From: Sipunculus nudus
Taxonomy: Eukaryota > Annelida > Sipuncula > Golfingiida > Sipunculidae
NCBI GenBank assembly: GCA_026874595.1
Contig: CM049316.1
Location: 29,309,339-29,373,338, forward strand
Length of the DNA stretch: 64,000 nt
Direction of reading: 5' to 3'
A program made the position numbers and the translations under genes. Shown here in pieces: positions 34,862 through 45,609 of the stretch (its first letter is position 1; each line of letters opens with the position of its first letter). The notes under the pieces are model-generated. The model searched no databases and had not been told where the DNA came from. It worked only from the letters and a program-made list of their open reading frames with translations.

Positions 34862-37800
34862 CTAATTGCGTTCATTATAAAGATATGGACAATTATTCAA
34901 AAGGTGACATAAAATATCATTCTGAAAAGTATTGCAAAAATTGCATAAAAGACTCTCACCATTATTAACTAGGCACAATAACCCTACCATATCATAAATC
35001 TTTTTCCTATAATGTGCACAGGACCTAATTACTTCAATCAAAATATAAGGTTTTTTACCAAATTCAGAATGAATTCGTAAAAACCTACTACCAAAACACT
35101 TAGTTATCATAGCATCATGCCAGATAGTTTGTTCATATCTGAAGATTGCATTGGATACCACTTTTTTCTATTCAATCTTATTAGGGAAATAACCTCCGTT
35201 TATATACTTTATGAGATAATCCCCTAGGCCATACTTATTTAACACATTAACAATATCTGGTATGAACCCTTTTTGTATATTACACCCTTGTAGTTTCCAT
35301 TTATATAATCTCATAGTAAATAATTTCTTAGAAATACACGATTGATTAACATGAATCAACTGACAGAGAAATAAAAGTTTTCTTTCATCTATTCTCCCAC
35401 GCATGGAATACCATCCATACATACTACGCACAATTTCACCCGGAGTTCTAATATTTAACCCTAATATAACCTTTCCGGCGAAAGTCTGAACTTGTTCTAA
35501 AGATTTTATTTCTTGTTTATATTATACCATAATTCTGAACCATACAATATTGATGGGATACATATTCGTTCCCACAGATTTGATGAAACTGAAGGAAGGA
35601 GAGCATTAGACCTCACCCCTATAATACCTAGTGCGCCTAAAATGGCTTTACCTTTTCTACATTTTTCTGCAGTACGCGAACTGGAAGAAAAATAAGAGTT
35701 TAATTGTACCCCCACATGAACATAGTCTTGTACTTCTGCTAGAGTACTAGGACCTATTCGCCATACTCGTTTATCTTTATTTAGGGAATTTTGGGCTTTA
35801 GTTTCTCCGAATACTACGCATTTAGAATACTACTCTGTTTATCATTAAATCTAATGACGCCTTGGTATTTGCTAAAATTACAGTGTCTTCAGCATACGTC
35901 GGACTACTGACATCTAAATTATTTACCTGAAGATCTACTTTCTTTTCATTTATATATTGATGAAAATCAGAATATGAAAGAGTAAAATAGATAGAATTCC
36001 ACCCTGCTTTATACTTTGCGATATTTGAAATTTCTCCGATAAGGTTGCGATTATCATGACAGCACAAGAACTATCTTGAAACCATTCTCTAACTAGTAAC
36101 CACAATTTGTCCCCAATCCCTATCTTGAACGCCTTGTATAATAGGCCGTCCCACCAAATTCTATCGAACGCAGAGCTACAATCAAGGAAAGAGCAATACA
36201 CTTTCCCACCCAATTCACAATGATGATAAATACTTTCTTGAGCGGTGAAAGACGCCATGATGCTATTTCCGCCCTTGCGACAGCCATGTTGGAGAGGATG
36301 AGGAAATCCTTGGTTTATAATCCATGGTTCTAGCCGTGACCATACGATTTTCTCCAACACTTTGTTTAAGATGGGCATAAGGGTTATGCCCTATACGAAT
36401 TTCTTGATGCTTTATCTTTGTTTCTACCTTTGTACATTGGACATATAATTCCAAATTTAAATGATTTAGGATATAAATATTAAAAAACTGCATTGTATAG
36501 CGTTACTAAATATTCGCATATCACAGAGGCTCCATATTTTATATGTTCATAAGAGATTAAAACCCACCCAGGTGCCTTATTATTCGGTAACTTTTCACAG
36601 ACCCTTAACATCTCGTTTACACTTATATAATTAAGAATATTAGTATTATCTTTACTTTTGTCTGCACTGTCTAATATCTCTGAAACCTCTTTCTCAGTAT
36701 AAGATTTAAAATCATCATCATAAGCATGTTCATTAGGCTGTTCATTCAACAATGTGTTGTAATGATTGCGCCAAAATGAAAGAAGTTCCGCAGTGGTGGT
36801 AAAATATGTTTCGCCCTCTTTTATTATATTAATATTATCTGGTTGTTCTTTGTACCCTTTGACAAGTTTCCAGAAAGATCTGATATCGAGATCATGCTGC
36901 AAACTAGCTTTTTCAAACTTCTTTATTTCATATTCTTTTATCTTTTGTTTCAACAACTTGCTAAATCCTCGCTTAGCTATTTTGTAATCTTTGTACTCTT
37001 TGTATTTGAAATCTCGCGGACGCCCCGCATCCAGCCATATCCGCCGCATTTTGCTTTGAAACAGGTGTGCTTCCCTTAATTCATTATCCCAATATGGCTT
37101 TTTATGTGAACATTTATTAGTTTTGGAACATATATATCAGATGCCGCTTTCAAACATTTTAACAATACTTCCGTGTACCTGTCAAGAACATCCGGTGATT
37201 TAAGTTTACTACAAAAGATTTCTTCTTTACTCAAGTAGTTACCTAATTGTTCTCGATATTTACTTGCATTTATCTTTTTCCATTTATAAATGGGTCTAAA
37301 TTTCTTAGGAATTCTCTGAAGACTAAACTTAAGATTTACAGTTACAGGAAGGTGATCTGAAGTATTAAGAACATGATCATCAGTTATCTTACACCGAATA
37401 ATATTTTCAAGGTGTGTAGATTTCATCAGAATATGGTCTATTTGAGAACCTTTACCTCCATGGTATGGCAAAAACGTATCCACAGGGCCTGTTGACAGTG
37501 ACTGTAAACCTACCGATATTAAATCATGTGACTGTAAAAAATCAGCCAGCAACATACCTCGTTGTACACCCTTTAGCCCTTGGCCCATTTTCACACCTAA
37601 CTGAGCATTCATGTCTCCCACGATTATCACTTCCCCATCCTGACAGAGGTTCGCGTATATTGCAGTTAGATATGAAAGATGTGTCATATTTTTCAACACA
37701 ATAGTTTGATGGTGGCATGTATACATTTACTATATATATAGCACGTTCATTTGATCGGCTTAGTTTAATAACTACTATGCGATCATTTCCTAAATCATTA

Positions 37801-38063
37801 AGTTTTGACACCAAATAACCTATTTCTTTAGACCACATAATTGCCACACCAGCTTTCTTTGGGTTTTCAGCATTACATTTGACAAAGGCATCATATCTAT
37901 AATCAAGGGTTTCCATAAAGGAGCGGTGTTCGTATGGTAAATGGTGCTCTTGTAAACAAAGGACATCTGTTTCAGCCATTAGAACATCAACATACCTTGA
38001 ACAGCTGAAAGTCCCTCTGCAATTCAGAGTAGTTATAGTCAAATTATGAAAATTATCATTCAT
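34862..38063 (-). pseudogene. LINE ORF2: endonuclease and reverse transcriptase, broken
   Basis: Endonuclease (38063-37076, two frames) shows TTLNCRG, LQEHHL with the catalytic Glu, VNVYMPP, GDMNAQLG, QIDHIL and TSDHLPVTV, the standard APE motif set. Reverse transcriptase (37049-35822, several frames) shows NNKAPG (motif 1 region), a GIICPMYKG-like block in a third frame, QHGCRKGGNS, motif A LDCSSAFDRIWWDGLL, motif B SIKQGG and motif C YAED in place of YADD. The C-terminal part (35715-34862) has SILYGSELWYN, RGRIDERKLLFL and a CxxC...H...C knuckle (CNFCNTF...CHLLNNC). Cuts target DNA and reverse-transcribes its RNA in family members; here frameshifts and the YAED change argue it is dead. Confidence 0.85.
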
Positions 38064-38129
38064 TAAAATACAAAATAATGTGAGACAAAGTATGCAACAA
38101 AAACAGTAAATGAAGCAAACATGAAATAA

Positions 38130-39731
38130 TCTTACTTTCAGATCAGGTTAAGCGATTTCTTTCTGCTATGACAGAACTATTTTGAGTGGTCCATTTTCGA
38201 CAAAACATGCCCTCAGGCCAAAAGCCTTCATCTAGTACGGAGAACCTGTGATCTCCGATGACACATAGTTTCACAGACATGGACAAATCACTGATTTTCA
38301 ACACTCTATATACTGAGCAACATCTATATCTTTTGCTTTAACATGTTTGATGATCAGTTCTCTAGTAAAAGAAGCAGACCGTTTAATTTTGATGTTGCCA
38401 ATGTAATATGAGCTTTTCGGTTTTCTGTTTTTAACCACAACATAGCCCTCCAACGCTAGAGATTCTTTGTCATTTAAACTTTCTTAGCTCAAAGCCCTCT
38501 CCAGATTATTATCTTCCTCAGCCTGTGAACTATTGCAGTTTATCTCAATAGACTCACAAACACTAGATACCCTACCACGCACCACATTTCCTGTCTCTAT
38601 AGACTTTTCTGATGGCATTTTCTTAAGATGTTTCGGATCTTTTTGTTTTGTGTTACCAAAAGATTCTGTATTTCTATCTCTCTTTTTACCTTCTCGATCT
38701 TTATTTCGTTTTGGCAAAGGGGGAAATTCAAAGTTTGCATTGGGATTTGTTGTTTGTGAATGACACTCTACGAAAGTTCTAAAAGAACAAGACAAGTCTT
38801 GAGAGACAGGACGGAGAGCGAGGTCTTTATAAGTGACTGAGGTGCCCCTCTGTCGCAAAGAGAACTCTCTTTCTAATTAAGAGACACGGTTTTCAAGAAT
38901 TAACATGCGTGACTCGATATATGTGCATCATCCCTCCAACGATTTATAAGTCCCGACATGTGAGGAACAGTCTGTGTTCAGTCCATCCATACGTTTTGTC
39001 AGATCCTGCAGCTGTCTATGAACAGATGTTTCTCTGTCCGCCTTCATGTCTGACACCATTTGACATAACTTGGTATTCTCTTCTCTGAGCTTACGCGTCT
39101 CATCAAGAAGCATGTCACGGTCTTCTCTCATTTGACGTAACACATCTTCACATAATTTACGTATGTTATGGTGGCTCTCGGCCGGGACGACACTGACTCT
39201 ATCATTTACATCATTCATCTCATGATGTTCATCACCTGAGATTCCGTTTGCCTGCTGCAGCAGATACCGAGCTGCTACTGGGCCTATTTATATTGTTTTC
39301 TGTGTTAACCTCAGTCATGTTATATTGTGTACCAAATATTCAGGGCTATAAGCTTTATTTTCTTGAGAGGACTGCAGACGGATAGATTTCCTGGATTTTT
39401 TATTCAGAATTTTTGTTATGTTGATAGTATTGTCCCCTTCTAAGTACAAGAAAATTCTATAAATGTCACCTGCAGTTTTCGTGGTGACTTTCCCACCTTG
39501 TGTATTTTTATGATTGACAAGTTTACCTTGAAGTGTACCTAGGAATTTGTCCAAAGCTAAATCATAAAGCGCACTCCGAATATACTGCAGATGACTTATA
39601 TCATGCCCTACATCCAACGAAAGCGACGAGCAGAACTCACTCCCACTCAAGTGTCCATATTGCGCCATTATATTATCAAATATTTTGCTCTCAGTTTGTG
39701 TAACAAACACCGATTCATCACTTGATGACAT
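38130..39731 (-). pseudogene. LINE ORF1 region, frameshifted
   Basis: Fragments in order on the minus strand: a 138-codon frame 39731-39315; a stretch 39218-38928 with a heptad-rich coiled coil (LREENTKLCQMVSDMKADRE); a basic, lysine-rich stretch 38858-38484 (RNKDREGKKRDRN, KQKDPKHLKK); and a C-terminal part 38480-38140 containing FWPEGMFCRKW. Coiled coil plus basic region is typical of LINE nucleic-acid chaperones; the FWPEG tail resembles gag-like ends I recall in invertebrate LINEs. An ATG overlaps the stop of the first frame (ATGA at 39318-39315) and starts a short frame, TEVNTENNIN, so the two might once have been coupled ORFs or one ORF. Confidence 0.7.
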
Positions 39732-40379
39732 TTATATATCAAAAGTAATGAGTGTGAGTAATGAGTGGAAGTGTGAAAGTTATCTAAAGATCAACCAATT
39801 TAAAAAATTCAACTTTCTCAGTGAAGTCCATTTCATTTCAGCAAAAGAACCCGTTGTCCATGCCTTTATCTGTCCCCTCCATTTACACAGAAATACTCAC
39901 TGGCACAGACCGTTGGGTAATAGCCTAGTGAAAGCTTTCAAGGATTAGCCGGCTCAGGTTAATAATGAGTCCAGTGCCAAGCTTGCCGTGTGTTTTCGCG
40001 CAAAAAACAAAGGCAGGTGGTACGCTGCTAATGACTACGGAGCTCCTGCTCTGTGTCCATAAACATAAATCGGAAATATCTTTGTAGCACACAAAAAAGT
40101 CCTAACTTACTGTAGCAGAGTCCACAGGGTTAACAAGGTCCTTATGAACATATCCATGGCTTCAATTATCCAGAAATTCTGTCAAGAACTAGTAAAAAAA
40201 AATGGAGAGACCGATGCAGTGCTCGTCCATTCAGTTCGGCGCATTGTAACTCCTACATGCGGCAGCACCTCTCGAAACTCTTGTCTGAACACTCGGCGGC
40301 ACCTCACTAGATAAACTTTACTAAAAACACAGAGTCCGGTTAAACAGTGTCTAGATCACCTGCACTAGAGATACATTTC

Positions 40380-40700
40380 CCTGCTGGCGGCATCTCACTC
40401 GACACCGGCTGGCAGCACCTCACTCGACACCAGCTGGCAGCACCCTACACGACACCGGCTGGCAGCACCTCACTCGACACCGACTTGGAGCACCTCACTC
40501 GACACCGACTTGCAGCACCTCACTCGATACCGGCTGGCAACACCTCTCGCAGCACTTTCTAGACACTGGACGGTCGCACATCTCGTAGCGACACTCTGGA
40601 TACTGGGCGGCAGCGCCTCTCGCAACACCTGTCTGAACACTGGGCGGCACCAACTTTTGCAGCACCTGTCTGGACCTGTCTCGACGCACCTCTCTAGTCG
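40380..40700. repeat. ~25-bp minisatellite at the head of copy B
   Basis: Units of CTGGCAGCACCTCACTCGAC with ACCGG or ACCGA spacers, more regular here than in copy A between 40400 and 40540. Related blocks already start near 40260 (GCGGCAGCACCTCTCG). Plus and minus frames here (71-124 codons) are repeat-derived. Confidence 0.85.
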
Positions 40701-42113
40701 CTGGCGGTCGGCAGTTCTGGACTCTGCAGGCTTCACAGACTGTGTGACTCGATTCTGCGTATGTACTTCTTTAAATACCCTTCTACCCAGGAGGCTGATT
40801 ATATTCATAAGACTAATACAAAGCCTTGCCTGTTTTTTTCACCATGGCCTATCTATATTCATCAGCACGATGAATACTGAATAGGCTGGTAACAAAACAC
40901 GGGGAACCCAAAAGGGTCCGCTTTAACAGAAGCATAACTAGACCTTCATTGCACTCGGCAACCTATAATTGACTTCTGCCATTGTTTAAGCAAACAGTAC
41001 TCAGACCAGCGCGTCAAATCTCTCAACAGATACAAATGTACAGCACACCCCGTACAGCTAACCTGAAATAATGAAAATAAAACAAAATGACACAATCCAT
41101 TTGGCTTCGGTTGAGTGAACATAAATTGTGTAGCTATAGCCTGCAAAATGAGCCGGAATAATTAGTTCCATGCGTTTACAAGACTAAGGAGTTGTGTAAT
41201 GTGTTTCCTAATATGGTAAGCAAAAAGTGGGATGTTTCTATTTTGTCAAACCTCCATTTATAGTGCATTAATCAGAATTTCCAATACACGTCAGCACAAT
41301 TGAGGACAAGTAAATCCACAAATCCACAAATCGTCTAAAACAGCAACAGATCTCAGGCCGGAGCTGATCTACATTCGAGTGTCAAGAGGTTAGACCACGA
41401 TAAAACACTTGGTAAATAGTTAATAGTCTTTAATTCATCATCGAGTTTGAATTTAACGTATGCTCTTGTACAGTATGGTCCTGTGAAGAAGTCTTCAGTT
41501 TCTGATATTAAGATTTTATATACAGTAAGTGCCAGTGCACAATGGTGTCAGTAGTATCGAAAGGCAAAATTTTGACGATTATGTAATACAAAGCATCAGG
41601 CGGCATCAAGGTTTATTTGATCGCTAGTCCAGTGCTTCCCATGTAATATTGGTTATTTTCACGAGGTAAATACGGTGTATACAATGCAAGTACAGTGTCA
41701 TTACTCGATGTATCTGGTGCTATTGTCAAAGCATTAAAGACATTGTGAAGAGAGCCAGTTAATGGTGCTCGTGTGCCCATTTAGTTAATTATAGCAGCTG
41801 TACAAAGAAGTATGACGTAACATTCGCGGAGTGGGGATCATTCTAGGCGGAAGGTCATTACGGTATACTTGCAGTTTTACTCTGTCGTAGAGGATTAGAG
41901 CATAAATCATTGCTCTTTTTCTCTTTTTAATAGGTTTTTAACCCCGGTGCTACCATTCTTGTTATTAGAATAGGGTACACGTATTAATGATATGTATGTC
42001 TTATCCTGATATCTGTCGTAACTATATGAGCGTTATTATGGGTTGGTTAGCCTGACATATCGATATTTTACCGTTCCCGTTCATATGTCTATATACGTGC
42101 TCAATATTGCCAA

Positions 42114-44121
42114 CAGACATGGGGTAATAGTAATAAGTAATAGTAATAGTAATAGACTATAGCAGCTTTAACCAAGTAACAGTAATAGTAATAGTAACAG
42201 ACTAAAAAAATGAGATGTTATAGTTATGTTATAGAAACAGGAGGCAAAGTAATTACTTTCTATTACTTCCTGTGACCCCTTGTTCATGAAGCATATCAGC
42301 ACATAATGCTGAACAGACTCAGTTCTTGTCCAGTGATTGCCCAGGATGTGCCTATTGTTGAGGCAAGCAAGGGCTAGCTGCAATACTGCTGGTGACCACT
42401 GGTGCTTATTACATAAGAGTATTGGTCACAGCCAAATAAGTTACCTGGCACAATCTGACCTTTAATTATTAAACCATGGATAAACAGAGGCACGTTTGAT
42501 AATAATAAACAGCTAAATAGTGTATTACATCTTATCTCACATTCATCAATCCATAATCATATTCTAAAATGTACCTAGATTTGTTTTCACCACCCATTTT
42601 GCATTTTATAAATACAGATTGCTATAAAACACATTCAGGAAAAATATAATATGGAAGCAGATACAGTGCAGACCCAAACTGTTCATGTTAAGCTTATGGT
42701 GTTTTCACTACCAATAAAATAATTAAAGCCTTCAATGCCATGAACTCATACCAGTACTACAATCACTTGGATAAGTTCCTTCAAGCACGTGTATTATCTA
42801 GTTAATTTATATACATATGCTTTTAAAATTATTCTTTTATTATTTGTCTGTAATTTTATAGTACCAAGTTTGCAGACCTTCATTCAGCATAAAAAAATTA
42901 TGTTAATATATTTTGAAAAGTAAATGAACCTATTTCTCATGATATTAATTTATTTGATAATAAAATATATGAAAATATAAATAACTCTTAATATTTTATT
43001 ATTTTATAACTGAATTTTGATATCAAATAATTATGAGAATCCTGTAAGGTGCAAAATTTAAAGTACAAGATAATACCAGATTTATTATGAAAGTGATTTA
43101 AATAATATTTATTTTGTTAAATTGATGTATTTTAATATTCTCCACATTCCTCAGTAACTTATCCTATGCTGGTTTTTCTGAAATGAAGAAGGGCATGCCT
43201 GAGGAATAAAGGCCATGCATGCTACCAAAATTGTAAAGTTTACCACCTCTCTGTCCACTCTCAAGATGTACTTTGCAATGGAATAAAATATGGCATCACA
43301 TCCAAATGAACATATATACATACGAGAAGATGGGGTACAGTCGTCTTCCGTTTGGTTCTGTCCAGAATCTTTAGGTACACAGTATTTTAGTTCTGAATAT
43401 ATTAATAAGGATTGGAAAACGGGGCATAGCCCTACATAAATTCCTATACTGACACATACATAAAGGACTGAATTGTCAGCTTTGATACTAGAGAATAATA
43501 TGCAATAATCATGAATAATTCCTCTGGTGACAATTTTAAGTTACACTGAAAGTCTTTAAACAGAAGTATGTACTATAAAATAAATTTATGTGAAATATAT
43601 ATAAAGAAAAAATATACAAGTATACATATAATTATAAATCAATCTTTTACATATGCAACAGCCTTTACATTGGGTTGCTTTCAAATTACATGTTTTCAAG
43701 AGTTCATACAATTATCTTATAATTTCTACTTCGAATGCCCCAATAACAATCATTGAGGTTTCAAAATATAAAAGAACATATTTAAAAAATTTGTTATAAT
43801 TAAGATCTCCAGTATCATTAAACTTTCTGTAAATGACAGACACATTATAAGAATATTGTGTATGTAACTGGGGATATAGGTGCTTATTTTATAATATTAT
43901 TTATACATGTGATTGTAGTGCTAGTTTATAGCACTCTTGGCTGCTTAAGGTCTAGAATCCTTCAATCTGTTTAAGTAATAGTAATAGTAATAGATATCCC
44001 AGTAATAGTTACAGTAATAGAAGGTAAAATGTGGTAATAGTACTAGTAATAGTTATATCAGAAATTGAAAGTAATAGTAAAAGTTATAGTAATAGAACAA
44101 CTGTAATAGACCCCATGTCTG
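42114..44121. mobile_element. hAT-like DNA transposon, 2008 bp, exact ends known
   Basis: Perfect 12-bp terminal inverted repeats CAGACATGGGGT (42114-42125) and ACCCCATGTCTG (44110-44121) are bracketed by the 8-bp direct repeat ATTGCCAA (42106-42113 and 44122-44129). Copy A has a single ATTGCCAA at the same place, so this is a true insertion with an 8-bp target duplication, the hAT hallmark. Both subterminal regions are packed with GTAATAGTAATAG repeats in the same orientation (42126-42215 and 43973-44109). The interior is very AT-rich and has no recognisable transposase: its frames (71 codons minus at 42168-42383, 62 codons plus at 43568-43756) match nothing I know. It is therefore non-autonomous or decayed. 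Confidence 0.92.
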
Positions 44122-45139
44122 ATTGCCAAACTACCTAAAAGACTAAAAGCTAATGCTATTAACGAATACAATTAAAAATATTGAATTTTACCTATGTAAA
44201 CTGACGAAAAAATGACATCAATTTTGTTTATTAAAGAGAATAACAGTATTGTGTATTACATTCCAAGATTAATCAGTTCAGCCGGAAATAGCTCATGGAG
44301 CAATGAATGTGAAAACACCTCATAGATGAGTATAGTTTGTACCTGGGCTCATCCGTTTGTAAAGGCTCCTAAACTATCACAATCTTGTCATACTAATTGA
44401 TTTCACAAAAAAAAAAGAAATCTGAAAAAGAAAACGTACAAACTTTAAAGATTATTCTGATACGTCACCAGATCCAACTGTTACTTCCAGAATATTATGT
44501 TATAGTTATTGAATAATCTATCATTTTCATCGAGACCCATGAAATACTTTTCAAAATATTTTAATATTTTTTTACATTTTAATTCTGCTCAAAAGGGTTT
44601 GAACCTTTGGCAATGCAAAAATTATATCGTCTTTTGTATGTGAGACCTCAATAAAAAAAACAGGACTGATGATGTGTGCTGGTCAGAATAAAGGAGAAGA
44701 GTGATCATGTATTCAGAATAAATTATAACATGTTGACTGTAAATTCTAAAACTATTCATGTGCTTTAGTTCGTAATTGATGCTTATAATAAAAATGCAAT
44801 GGATCACATAATGGCAAAGGAATTTGTTAAATTTATTTTTACAATTAAGAAAGAGACTGAAAAGCAGCGGACCGTTATTGTCTAAACGAAAACTTTCACA
44901 TATGTCGGTAAACATTATTCGACAACACATTATTCACAACATTATGGTATTTTTTGTGGCTTTCGTTCATCAAAGTTTGACTAAAGGAAATAATTTCTAG
45001 GAGATATGTGATTGTTTCTGAAAAAAAAACATTTTAAATGTTTTTAAAAGTATAAAAAATACAAATGATCAAGCCAATATAAACGGACAAAGGAGACAGA
45101 GAAAGAGAGAGAGGGAGAGAGAGAAGTGAGGACCAGTTA

Positions 45140-45540
45140 GCTCTGATTAATTCCTTAAACAAATATTTTTTTCATATGAAACATATCACCATTTGTATCA
45201 TACATTTATTTAAAATTTACAATACAACGGGGTTGGCGATGGCTGATGACGATACCCGTGAAGGCGATAACGAGGCTTGACGAGGGTATGTGGGAGGCAT
45301 TTGGTCCCTTTTTTTTTTTTTTTTTGACCTGTGCACAGGTGATCAAGCTTTACATGGAATATTCGCGGATGGGTGTTGCTCCGCATTGCCTCCGCCTCCT
45401 CTTGTTGCCCCGATGCTAGATAAAATACTAATGGTTCATTATGAGAATTGAAATAAGTAAAAATACCATTTTTAGACATGGGTTCATGCATCAATTATAT
45501 GTTACCTATTTATTATGTCATGGTAACAAAATAAAGCACT
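45140..45540. other. unassigned segment with poly-T run
   Basis: Holds an 18-T run at about 45309-45326 and a minus frame of 94 codons (45210-45494), which has a lysine run from the T tract and no recognisable domain. The segment starts where direct repeat B ends and could be the remains of another minus-strand retroelement 3' end, but I cannot show it. Confidence 0.4.
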
Positions 45541-45548
45541 GCATAAAA

Positions 45549-45571
45549 TAATGATAATAATAATAATAATA

Positions 45572-45607
<36 letters not shown>
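45549..45607. repeat. inverted triplet repeat (AAT)n/(ATT)n
   Basis: (ATA/AAT)n about 24 bp meets (ATT)n about 33 bp head to head, making a self-complementary tract able to form a hairpin. Confidence 0.9.
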
Positions 45608-45608
<1 letters not shown>

Positions 45609-45609
45609 C

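Larger units (their letters stand above)
34428..39960 (-). mobile_element. APE-type non-LTR retrotransposon (LINE), degenerate
   Basis: Minus-strand element with an ORF1 region (39731-38130), then ORF2 with an apurinic-type endonuclease, a reverse transcriptase and a C-terminal zinc knuckle (38063-34862), then a 3' end of short ATCA-like repeats (34430-34445, minus strand AATCAATCAAGCAAT). Domain order and the simple-repeat tail fit CR1/L2/Jockey-group LINEs; the clade is unresolved by eye. At least eight frameshifts or stops make it non-functional unless they are assembly errors. The 5' boundary (about 39960) is approximate; the 3' end abuts direct repeat copy A. It lies between copies A and B. 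Confidence 0.9.
40321..45139. repeat. ~3-kb direct repeat, copy B, with a hAT-like insertion
   Basis: Same order of sequence as copy A, from the AGTCCGGT/CTAGATC block and minisatellite through to GGACCAGTTA at 45130-45139. Excluding the insertion at 42114-44121 and one target duplication it is about 2.8 kb. Small indels and substitutions separate it from A throughout. The short (GA)n-rich patch before the end is expanded differently (34391-34411 versus 45095-45124). No convincing gene. Confidence 0.85.

Noticed and set aside
31446-45139. The two 3-kb direct repeats as LTRs of one retrotransposon
   Set aside because: The DNA between them is a minus-strand LINE, not gag-pol, and no TG...CA ends or primer-binding site were seen.
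45210-45494. A 94-codon gene with a lysine run
   Set aside because: The run comes from an 18-T homopolymer and no domain is present.
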